Source: Phycomyces blakesleeanus NRRL 1555(-) (Eukaryota > Mucoromycota > Mucoromycetes > Mucorales > Phycomycetaceae). From it: a DNA stretch of 64,000 bases. The notes beneath the pieces are model-generated. The model was not told where the DNA came from. It did not search any database and was given only the letters and a program-made list of their open reading frames with translations. Shown here piece by piece: positions 26,201 through 37,709 of this stretch. The stretch lies in NCBI RefSeq assembly GCF_001638985.1, contig NW_017265138.1, positions 2,161,993-2,225,992 on the forward strand, read 5' to 3'. The position numbers and the translations under genes are program-made. Each line of letters begins with the position of its first letter. Positions within the stretch are counted from its first letter, which is position 1.

Positions 26201-27516
26201 GGTACTATTTGCTTATAAGCCAAGAATAATTCACGAGCTCCTGTAAAGAAGCAAAGGTCGGTCTTCAAATACATCCAACCAAATTTAGAGAAACATCATG
26301 CCCACATCAAATCGACTACTTAGTTTCTTAGGTCTGGTAAAATCGGCAAAATTGTATTTTTTTTTATATACATATACTTTTAAGCTGCAGTTATTTTCTT
26401 TATTTCTTTAGGTTAGATATAAATCCTTTTATTTCTATCTTTGTTCTACTGAGTTTATGTACCCTTTTCTTTAATTAATACACTTAATGTGTATCGAATT
26501 TGTTTATAGTCTTTGAGTATTAAAAAGAAATAAAAGATAAAAACCCAAAAAAATTCTCGAGATGAGCACTATATTTTATTGTTTTTAGAGTATGCACCCT
26601 TACGTACCTTGACAATGGTACTCCTAGTATGAGCCTCTTTAATAAGCTACTTTCAGCTTAGATAGACTAAATAAAAGAATTTGAATTAGAGCGGTGTCTG
26701 GTCACCAATATCCCATCATATCCCATTAACTGAGGTACCTGATTATTGGCTGTAATGACAGTAGAATGGCGAATAATTCAAAAGACCCTCAGGACAATTT
26801 ATTCTAGACACCCAATACTACCAGTTATTATGCTGTACGATGAACTTAGTTGACAATGGATACTGACTTTAATAACTGTGACTACAATTTTTTTTTATTA
26901 ATGTTTCTGCAGCATTAAATAAGATTTCGTTTCATTTCATTTAATTTTATTAATACTGTATCGCCCTATTTATTATATACCTATTTACACAAATGTATAT
27001 AAAACTTGTGCTCTGGACTATATTTTTAGTATAAGACAATATACATATACATATATATGAAAGCCGAGTCTTTGTAATTGTAGAAAGCCAATTTTGTTAC
27101 CCTGGTTACAAATAAGATTATGTTTTATCAAAACCTATACTACAAATATACTACAATCCTTATCCTAGCCGCTTGTAACTGTCAATACATATAAAGCATT
27201 GATGCCAATTTATTTTATAATCCAAACCAGTTGCTTACTAGATCTCACAACAACGAATTCTTTAGTAGCATATCGTTTTGATTAAAACGCCTTTTGAACT
27301 GATATTAGGTTCGATATTATTTTGTCGTTCCAAGCGCAAAAGCCTATAATTACCAAACGCAGATTTCAATTGAAAAAACGCAAATATATTTTCTTTTTAT
27401 AAATACAATAAAAAAAAAGCCATTAATTCCTGTTCCACTAAAAAAAAAAGAAGAAAAGAAACAAAAAAAAAAAGAGTACAGGAACCACTTCTTCCTTCTT
27501 TTATCTCATTTTATCC
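26201..27516. other. Divergent intergenic region between SEC8 and the TBC gene
   Basis: 1.3 kb holding both promoters. A-rich runs lie just before the TBC start codon. No exon or RNA gene recognised. Confidence 0.5.
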
Positions 27517-30141
27517 ATGGCCACTCAGAGGCATGAACCTCTAAAGTCTACCAATAAAGACGATTCTGAAAATGACTCAATGTCGTCGGATGGCGAGTTT
27601 TCCCTTTGCGAATATGATTTGGATGTTGTCGATGATGCATTACTGAATCCAGGCAACTCAGAATTTAAAGACCATTTTGGATTCAATATCCATGTCAGGA
27701 CAGACGACGAGGATTCTTCAGACTCTGATTCCGACCCTGAAGACGTTCCTTCAAAACCACCTTCCACTCCCAACCCAACCGGTCCCAGTCGACACTCTAA
27801 CGACTCTTCTGTACAGCAAAAATCTCTTTTCTCGAGCGATGACGACGAAGCCTCTATTGATACTGCAATGACTACTCCTACAACCATTAAAAATCATTCT
27901 CTTTCCATCTCTTCTCTTGAAGAAGGTATTACTCTCGGTTCTACTTCCCCGCTCCCCACTCAAGAGCGACCTCCTACAACACAGGCTCCCACGACACAGG
28001 CTCCCACAAATCAACCTCCCGCAACTCAACCTCCTGTTCTTCCTCGTCTCGATACTAGTCCTCGACAACCCTCTCATCGTACAAAACCTAGACCGGATAG
28101 TTACAACAAAGCATTGCCTGCTCTTCCACCCAACGTATCCGAAGAAATGAACAATCAACGTCATATACGTACCAGCAGTAATGCTAGCACCATGTCTTTC
28201 ACAGCTTTCAATCCTTTCCGTCGTCCTGCTTCTCCTGCAACTTCTACCCGATCTTCTATGACCAGTATTCGCCAGTCATCCATCGAACGTCCTTCACGGG
28301 CTTTCCGAGAACGACAGAGCAAACGCATGTCAGAAATCTGCAAGAGCCCTGCACAGCAGACTATGTCCATGAATTTCCAGCACGTGCACTCAGTTCCTCC
28401 TCCTGTCAATAGCTACTATGAAATGCTCTTGTCAAAATTCGGTAGAACTTCGCAAGAAACTCAACAGCATGATTCATTGAAACAAATGGCACTCAAAGAA
28501 GATACATATGGTGCACTTGAGCTTGCTCAAGAAACATCTCCACCCGGGGTTTACGATTGGGGTAAGCACAATTACAAAGACAAATATATATATATATATA
28601 CTTTTAATGATAAACAAAAAAAAACTATACCAAGAATTTGAGACTAATAAAAAAGGGGAACAATAATCAACCATATAGATCTATGGAGACGAGTAATTGC
28701 TGACCCTGACAAAGTGGTCCGTACAGAACTCCGTCTTCTCAGACAAAATATTGGGCGTGGAGTGCCTTCTTCTATGCGCGGAAATCTCTGGCAACTCTTT
28801 TCTAAATCACAAAACAACAACGGAGATCTAGAGAACGAATACAGAGAATTGCTGAACCGCACCAGCCCTCACGAGAAAATGATTAAGCGTGATCTTGCCC
28901 GAACTTTCCCTACGCATGCCTTTTTTAAGGATAGAGACGGAGAAGGCCAACAAATGCTATTTAATGTCATCAAAGCCTATAGCCTGTTTGATCAGCAAGT
29001 TGGTTACTGCCAAGGACTGGCATTTATAGTCGGGTGCCTCCTGCTTTATGCAAGTCAATAATTTTATTGTTAATCTACGCAGAAAAAAAGAAGTAGAAGA
29101 AAAAGAAACAGATATTAATATTAAACCTTTTGCAGATGTCGGATGATGCTGCATTCTGTGTACTAGTGAAATTAATGGGCCAATATGGACTCCGTGGCCA
29201 TTTCACACCACAAATGGAGAGTTTACATGAACACATGTATCAATTTGACAATTTATTACAGCAAAAGTATCCTGAAGTTCACCGCCACATGGAACTTCAA
29301 GGGGTCAATCCGAGTATGTATGCGTCTCAATGGCTTCTCACTTTGTTTGCCTACCGATGTCCCCTTACATTGGTCATCACTGTAATGGATTTGGTTATTG
29401 CTGAGGGCACTCAGGTTGTGTTACAGTTTGCACTTGCTTTGATCGATCGCAACCAAGGCACCATCCTCTCTCTTTCTTTTGAACCCCTAGTCGAGTTTCT
29501 TGTCAATGGGATATTCAATGTTTATGGAGTAAGTAAAATAACATTTCTTTGTTTTCTTTTTTTTTGATGTATACTTCTTTATTTATTTCTTGATATAGGA
29601 TGGTCGACAACAATTTGTAGAGGATGCTTGTGAAATTGATATCCCTCCACGCCTACTTGCTCGACTGGCCAAACAATATGTGGTGGAAGCTGCACGCGAA
29701 GCAAGAATTCAATCCCAAGAGGATCATTTGAGAAAAGTAAATGCTGAGCTATCAGAGCATGTGCGACGCCTTGAAAAGGCTTACAAGACACTTGAGACCG
29801 AGTACCAAGAGGTGACTAAACAGGCAATTGAGACAAAGATGGCCATGGCCGGCATGGATAATCAAAATCAAGAAGTCAGACGTAGTATGGCACAGCTCAA
29901 GGCTGATTCTGAAGCCAAGTTAAAAGAGGTCTCATACAATTATGAGGCTCATATTCAGAGTCTACAAGAGGACAAGGATAATTTGGTAAAAGCCAACTCA
30001 ACCCTGGAAGAACAACTGTCCGAAGTTGAGTCGACATTGATTATGTTGAAAATGGAGTGTGCTGAAAGAGAGAGTGAGTATGAAGTGACGAGACGGAATC
30101 TTCATACAGCACAAAAGAACCAAAACATAATGTCCTCCTAA
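27517..30141 (+). CDS. TBC-domain Rab GTPase-activating protein (Gyp5-like)
   Basis: Inactivates Rab GTPases in Golgi-to-surface traffic. Exons 27517-28561, 28679-29049, 29136-29528, 29599-30141; 783 residues; all phases agree. Residues 1-345 are disordered, Ser/Pro/Thr-rich with acidic patches and TQAPTTQAP-like repeats. The TBC domain (about 365-590) has GVPSSMRGNLW, the catalytic arginine in IKRDLAR (Arg423) and glutamine in YCQG (Gln460), so both fingers are present. Exon 4 continues the domain and ends in a long coiled coil (about 620-775), the arrangement of Gyp5/EVI5-type GAPs. The intron between exons 2 and 3 must start at GC (GCAAGT at 29050) to keep frame: it gives LLLYMSDDAAF, the family sequence, while the GT three bases on leads to a stop. 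The exact Rab target is not visible. Confidence 0.92.
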
Positions 30142-30969
30142 AGTAAGATGGCCATATCTAGTCATACTTTTCTTCTTTCACTCTTTCCACTTGTTCAATA
30201 TTTACTCTTGCGAGCTGTTCACAAGAGTGTGTATATATCCCTATCTTCTACTTCCCTTATCTTCTAAAAAGGTGTGATTTATTTTATCATCTTATTACAA
30301 AACTTGACCCATATTTTTTTTTACTCCGTCTATCCTTTTATTACATCTATACTTTTCTACTCTATTCATAAAAAAACGGGTTACATACCCAAGTTAAATG
30401 TATTTTATATCTACATACATAATATGATTGGTATAAATAGTATAAAAGAATGTGTACATGGAGAGCAGATGATTTGAATAATTGATCTAAGCCTTTTAAT
30501 CACCTGTTTTATAAACTGTATTGAAAGCCTACAACTTGTACATAAAGTATAACTTATATTTACATTGGTAATTCACTCACACACCAAATATAATTTGCCC
30601 TTGAATAGACTTTTGGCTTTACTACAGCAGGTATTGAATAAAGATTCAATCAGCTCAAGTTCATTTCACGCTACTACCTACTTTTTTGAGATACCCGGTC
30701 ATGCTTAGAAAACACATTTTTGGCGTTTCATGTAACATTGAGCTTATTTACTTAGCAATTGATAAGAATCTATGGTTTCTATATCATATTAATTATATAT
30801 TCTTTTTTTAAAAAAATTTTAACCATTAAACATATCCAGCCAGCTGAGTACAGCGAGTACATAGTGGAGATTGATAAAATTTGACCTTTTATTTATTTCA
30901 TTATTTCCTTGGTATTTAGCAGAGACTAATAATCATATTTAGAAATAGTAATAAAATAAAAATCATGAT
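30142..30969. other. Intergenic between convergent TBC gene and RRM-like member D
   Basis: 3' flanks of two convergent genes; AT-rich, no exon seen. Confidence 0.5.
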
Positions 30970-31659
30970 CTACGCTATCTTTATCCAATCACATAAAACA
31001 AAGGTATATTCTTCTAAATTAAAAGGAAGCAAAGATTTGAGTCTGAGGGCTTTATTTATAGTTGGAACGGTCCTGTCCAAAACTACGAAAGCATTCCAAC
31101 TAATATCGTCCAAATCTGATATTTTTTTTAGTTGGATGTGTAAGGGATTTCCGTATTTCTTTAGAAATTTCTCCAGTTGTTTCACTGGCGAATCTTCATC
31201 CGTGATGGGTACACATAGTAATCTACCAACATAAATTTCTGATTTGGATGGAAGACTTGGTATAGGATATATGGTCTTGTTATCAATAACTAACCCGTTA
31301 GTGTATAGTTCTTTACATATCTCCTTTGAAGATAGAATATATTCATGGGCATTGTAAGGGCAGTATGTGTGGTCAAGAGCGCATGATTTTGATAATTTCT
31401 TGGAACTGATAACTTTTTCATTTGGGAATTTGGTCTTAATAGCATCTAACAGAAGGCGATCGCTTACTCTTGGAGAGCAAAGGCAGAATATAATACTATT
31501 TTCCTTTGTACTGCGCTTCCAGCAGGGGATCCGCTTTAACCATTTATTAGACCAAGCTTTACACAAAACGTATTATAGCTACAGTACCTCGTAGTCTTCT
31601 TCGCGGATAGAGTTATCAACACCATTAGACTTTTTCTTATAAATGGGCCAGGATTTCAT
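30970..31659 (-). CDS. Unrecognised RRM-like family protein, member D
   Basis: Exon 1 31659-31588 (24 codons, basic, starts MKSWPIYKKK, ends EEDYE), intron 54 bp, exon 2 31533-30970; 211 residues. Exon 2 opens RIPCWKRSTKENSIIFCLC, directly alignable to members A, C and E. It then has IKTFPNEK-like sequence, NGLVIDNKTIYPIPSLPSK, RLLCVPITDE and KKYGNPLHIQL. The YSDDEGK tail of members A-C is replaced by FNLEEYTFVL. The acceptor was chosen so that the Cys-Trp motif follows the splice, as in the other copies; an earlier AG gives the wrong phase. Member E lies 730 bp upstream in the same direction. Function unknown. Confidence 0.68.
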
Positions 31660-32388
31660 GGTTATGATAGAGTGAATTTCTCTGTTCGTGGGGTGTATGT
31701 GAATTAATATTTTTAAATACTAAAAGCCATAGTAGACTGATTTAGTTAAATACTTGAACAGTCTGTCGATTTTAATAATTCAAGTCTTTTTCTTTCATCA
31801 ATGTTCCCATCAATTAACAGTTTGTCTGTTAGAAACAATCCAATGTAAACAATGGGCTGCTTAAACACTTAAACTGGCCAGTAAAGGACAGAAAGTATAC
31901 ATACCTACATAAATAAAAAATTGTGGATAAATCAGTTTAGATTTAAAAGTTTTTTTTTATAGTAAAGTTAATCATCTACTAATAAAGGCGTCTCTAGCAC
32001 AGAATAGCCCTTTTTTTTTTATTACATATGACTTAAAGCAAGTACTTTTATTAGGAGACAACGCTCTATTTTTTATGAACAATGTTCAAGAGCTTCAAGA
32101 TGTGTTTTATTCAGAGTTTATATATAGGCTTACTTGTTAATGCATAATTAACGTATAGATTATATATTAACAAAGAAAAAAGTACAATTAAACCAATTTA
32201 TAATTGACACATCTATCTTTACTAATTTCTTTATTGCTGGAAATCTAAATGTACATGCATACCAGTGGATATACATATCTATGTGTGTATGCTCCAAGCC
32301 AAGCTTACAAATAATAAGCCATTGAATAGAGTGTACAAAAATTCTCCAAAGTATATCCTTAAACTACTTTGCTGCCCAGATTACAAGT
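31660..32388. other. Intergenic between family members E and D
   Basis: AT-rich spacer in a tandem minus-strand pair; should hold the promoter of member D. No exon seen. Confidence 0.4.
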
Positions 32389-33144
32389 TTATGGTATGAC
32401 AGTCGGCTTCAGCTTTAGTTTCCGGGTTTTGTCAGTGTGCCAGGTAATAGACTTAGGAAGACTCTTAAAAGGTCCATCGCTGTCAGGAGTAGAGTCCATG
32501 GTGACAATTGCATCTCCTTGGAATGTCTTTGTGTCCGGTCTAACCTTCAAATCTATATCCAACAGGCGTCCGTACGGAAGAAAAGACATTGCTAGTGTCT
32601 CATAGAGTACAGCCTCTTCTATAATTGGAACGTTTGAAACCTCAACCACGGTTATATTGTAGTTTGCTGGGAGAATAGGCATTGGCTGTATATTATACTC
32701 TCCAACGACAACTCCCTTTACACGCAAATCTTGGCAATCTTTACTTCTAAACAGGACAAACTCGTATGTCAATGTATCTTGCTTTGTTAATACTGCTGTC
32801 TTGCATTTACTGAGATCTTTCAGTCCACGATAGCCCTCATCCGAAAAAAACTCTCGTACAGCATCAGCTAGCTCTTCAAGAGTAACGTCAACATCGCACA
32901 AGCAAAATACTACGCCATTTTCTTCGGTGCTACGTCTCCAACATGTGTATTTCTTTTTTTTGTTTTATTTATTCTTTTAAGATTTAGCTAGAAAGTATAT
33001 GTTTAATGTTAATAAATTTACCTCGTAGTCGAAGCTGCAAAATCCAACAGTTGGTATAGATGAAACTTTTCTCCACAAAGCAGGTGCTGCCGAGACTTTG
33101 TTTAATACAAATCTTTTATACAAGTATCTGCCTAGTCTACACAT
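32389..33144 (-). CDS. Unrecognised RRM-like family protein, member E, with longer first exon
   Basis: Exon 1 33144-33022 (41 codons instead of 24), intron 69 bp (GTAAAT...AAG), exon 2 32952-32389; 228 residues. The first exon starts MCRLGRYLYKRFVLNK and is Arg/Lys/Ser-rich without acidic residues until its end FDYE, which is compatible with a mitochondrial presequence (inference). Exon 2 opens KYTCWRRSTEENGVVFCLC, then ELADAVREFF, YEFVLFRSKD, VVVGEYNIQPMPILPANY, VVEVSNVPIIEEAVLYETL and FLPYGRLLDIDLKV with FQGDAIVTMD. Of the five loci this one most resembles the gag-like protein of LINE elements, but no zinc knuckle follows. Intact frame. Confidence 0.68.
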
Positions 33145-36100
33145 TTTTTAAGGGTATCAGCTAAAGATATATATAGGTATAAGTCTACCCTCAACTAAGT
33201 TCATGCGTTTTTGCTGTGTTTTTATAGTGGATCTTTATTTATAAAGGAACCATTGCAGTTAAAATAGCAGTGTTAATATTCATAATGTCGACCTTTTCTT
33301 TTTTTTTTAAAAAAAATGAACAGAATATTATTACTAGACCATTAGTATAATGTACACTTTGATACAATGCTTTCTTTAAACCAGCTTATTATAATCGTTC
33401 CTGTTTTTATAGAAGACTATGTTTGTTCCAAGACAACATTTTTTATAAAGGTTTGCGACATTTTAATAACATATTTTATATTATATTAATTTAGGCATTG
33501 TCTCAAACAGCCATACTAACTACATTATATTAACGGCACACTTATTATCAAATTAGAATACATATTTTTTTCTTATTTGCCAAAACAGATCAAGTATCAC
33601 TCGATATCACTCGATCTTTTGTATTCTGAATGACTGCAGGTTATATGTTTTGTATTCCAAACTTAAAATAAAGTAGGGACATTTTCATACTATATTATAC
33701 ATTACATATTAATCATAAGTCTATCGAATTGAGGTTTCAAAAAAAAGGGTCTCCTTTGACTACTATATATAATAAATATATCTTGTATTAAGTTTTAAAG
33801 CGATATTATTCTGTCGAAACAAACCACTATATATGTACTTATCAATGATTCTGAAAACACAAGATACTTATTGACCTTGGATTTTATTTTTATAAAGAAA
33901 AATATAGGTTTATATTATTATAAGCGCTGTCATATTTAATGATTATAAAACAACTTCAAAATTTGGTAAAGACATTATCCCCTGTGCGCCAATTTATTCA
34001 AGCTATAAGTGGTACAATAGGCAAATATCTAGAAGTTCCGGAAGACAGTTCTAGTACGCGAATTTGAATAGATAGCTGTAATATGAAATTGACGCACGGC
34101 TCTTTGTTTATTATAGAAATACAACTAGATTATGAAGCAATTTTCAAGAAAACTGACAGTAAGGTGCTATTAATTTTATACCAAAATATTGCTAGTCGGC
34201 TAAGAAATATTTGGTAAGGGTGCGTATAAAATTAGAAAAGGGTAAAGAAACGAAAAAAGCTTACAATTGACTTATTCTTTGCATTCATTATTGGCTGTTG
34301 TTGATGCGCTTGCACGAATTGACTGAATGATATAGTGTGTATCAATTGAAATATCGGGTTTTTCGATCCAAACAGCTGTTGTACTAAAAGGCGACATTAC
34401 TTATAGCCATTCCAAGAACACAAAACCTAATCGGACCTACGCAGTTGGTGAGTCAAAAACAAATAACTAATATTAGCTTTATGATGATCAATTTCTTCGC
34501 TTTATAATAAATGGATACTTCTTTAATTGTATTCGAGACCGATACACTATATATCTTTAGTATAAGCAGAATTTTGGAAGATTCATACATTTTATCTACA
34601 AACATTCAAAATAGTATCCCTGTGAGAGCAAGTTAGGAAGTGACAGGAAAAAAAATAGGAATCCTGAGGGCGAGATATATGGCCAAATTATCTCAAAGAA
34701 TTGACCAAGAGAAGTGAAATCCAGAGAACAGTAATTGCGAATAAATAATAAATAACATAAACACTGTAATTGTATCCAGAATCTTACTTGAACTCTGCGA
34801 ATAAAATTTTCGTTCAAAACAGGATGGATCCAGGGAAGCTACAAAACGTCCTGTTGCAATTTAAGGTAAAAAGGGAATCTGACCACCAGATTTATCTGAT
34901 ACAATAATATGGCTCAATTCAAACAGCTCAAGCTAAATACAAGACCCTAAATATCGATTTATTATATCTTTTCATAGAGAGTTGTAATAATAGTAGCGAT
35001 CCCAAAAAGTGGTACAAATTAGTCTATGTAAAATAAATAATAACGGTGGATCATACAAGTATTAATAAATAATTTTGTAAATAGAGCGTAGAAAATGTCT
35101 TATTCTCTTCAAAAAGAAGGGATAAAAGTAGATTTTGATTTCTAAAAGAATTTAGTCATTCATCATTTTGATGATCGCATCCAAGAATATTATATTGGGA
35201 GACTATATCATGTCAAGACTACAGCAGAGCACCAAAAAGACAAAAGTATGCTGTCCTGTAAAAGTTTATTCCTACATTGGACACTTTAACTTACCTTTTT
35301 TTTTAGTCTGTGGTAGTAAGATCGGTCAAGATTATGTATATATATTCCAGAGTTATGACCAGAGTATGAGGTAGTACATTAAACCCTAGAAAGGTCGGTA
35401 TATCATATCCATAAAGCACGCATCATAAATAGTATATCAAAGAAAAGATTTAAAGCCAAAATCAAACAAGTCAAGTAAAATATATTTATTCCTGGGTCTC
35501 CGGATACTGTGGTATTGGATAAGCTATAAATCAATTGACGCTGATCTTTGATGTGATGATTTAATTCCGTGAAATTACAAATCAATCAGTTTTTTTCGGG
35601 ATCGAGAAGTACAAATAGTCAATGGTTGAAGTTATGTAGTATAATATCTTTTTATTTTTATTTTGCATACTTTCATTGTAGTAGTTTTTTTTAAAAGAAA
35701 GCTACAAGTAATCGTTGGTACTAATTGGGTTGATTTTGGGAACTCAAGGCTTCGTTTGAAATGTTAATATTAATTTTAATACTCTTTTACAGAATTCAAA
35801 TGTCAATAACATACACTGTTACACCCTTATAGTTTAGACAGGTGAATATAATAGATAGGCATATATTGATATAAATTTAAGTCCAATTGAAACAGAAAGA
35901 GTATTATATCACCATGTATATTGGATTGATATATTGCTTTGAATTATATGTCTTTAGTCTATAACTATTGCAAGGGGATCAAGTTTTTAAAAGTTTTTGA
36001 GCAAGTTATGCCAGTATAAATCTAGTAATAGTGACTCTATAAACTATATTTAATCTATAATTTAATAAATGAGAAAAAAAAAGTATCAAATATTGCAAGT

Positions 36101-37709
36101 AGCTTATATAATAAACGTACGCTATTAGTTAATAGCAAAAATAAGTTTCGGGTGTCTCTTTATATAAAAGTATTACCTTTGTGATGTGTGCCTAACAGTC
36201 TTAGTCATGTGGTTTTGGAGATCAATATTATCAAGTTTAATTTTTTATGGACACGTTATATATAATCTAGGCTCCACTGAATAGGTTCATAGAAAACTCT
36301 TTCGGAACTTGGGTGCTTTTGAATAGTTGAACGCTGGGACTCTTTAAGAAAAGCAAAAGCCGTCCATTCATCAATGTCTTATCAGCTACTACCGGTAGTT
36401 GTACTAATTTTTACCGAGATATTTGTCAGCAATGGTATTGGACGGCTTATGGATCATCGAAATCAAGATAATATAATTTGTAGTTTTTTTTTTACAGATC
36501 CAGTGTATCAAAATTATCAACCACATCCAAATACCCAAATACCCATTTGTAGACATTTGAAGTAAACTGATGCATTTTATTGGATTTAGGATTTGATCTG
36601 GATTATTAAATTAAATCTCAGTGCTGGTGTACAAATGGGTAGAAAGACATCAAAAAGGATATATTTTATTCAAATTCAAATAGTACGGTAATTTGGAAAG
36701 AGAAAAGGGAATAAAGAGAGACAGAAAGTCTGGAGAAAAAAATGTGTCATATTGGATCAGAGTAATTGCGAGGATATGGTACCGTTTTATTGAATCTTCT
36801 TAGCTATAAAATATCATATTGTTCGTGTTTATGTGTTTACTAGTTTTAGGGGATTTAATTGAAAGGCCACGCAGTTCATAGAAGCATGTCTAAACATTGA
36901 TTTGCAGGCCCTTAATGATAAAGAAGAAGAAAAAGGAAATATCTAGAGGCTAGAGTTCTGATATTCAGGTACATGCAATAGGAACCTTATACTTTTTTTT
37001 CGATTCGTTACTAAAATAATAGCTCCAAGCATGTCATAGTCAAATGATTATATCTTCCAGATCTAATATACTAAAGTAAATAAATATGTATTTTGTATTT
37101 TTTTCTATATTATTAAGACTGAAATTTCATTATATCACAGTCTCATTACAGTACTGAATTGCAGAAATATTGAATTTAAGTTAGCTTTATAGTAAACAAT
37201 TTTGTTAGGACAGCATTATTTTATTGCATCATAGCCTACTCTTTCATTTATGTCCAGGTTTCTGCTCTAGAAAGGTGGCTATAAAAGAATAAACGTTATT
37301 TTTAAGCGTATTTTTATGCACGAAAATCTGCTAGTAGAAAATATACATATAGATAATAATTTTTTTAAAACAAACAAGTAAAGGCAAAACTTAATAGAAA
37401 TATAACTGTATAACCAGCTATTTTCAACAGTTTAACCTTCCCCCCCTTCCCCTATATTTCCTACCTTTTATTTTCGCAGATCGCTTTTTTAAACGACCGT
37501 TACATTTCTTTATTTTAGGTAATTATCCAACAATCTCTTTCTATGTTTGGCTATATTTACATAGCTACTGAGAGTTAAATTTATATATGTTTAAATTCCG
37601 GCTTTCCAAAAAAGTATATAAGATAGATCAGAAATTTTAATATATATATATCAAACCAAGCAATCTTCTCTTCCTAAATCTCTTATTTTATTTCTTCTCG
37701 CATGCTCTA
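33145..37709. other. 4.6 kb gene-free region upstream of ATPase copy 2
   Basis: Both strands read; only short AT-driven frames, none with a recognisable family. A few look slightly protein-like (minus strand 34817-34596, plus strand 36374-36565) but lack any motif I can name. The last part is the ATPase promoter, with a pyrimidine-rich leader before the ATG. Confidence 0.45.
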
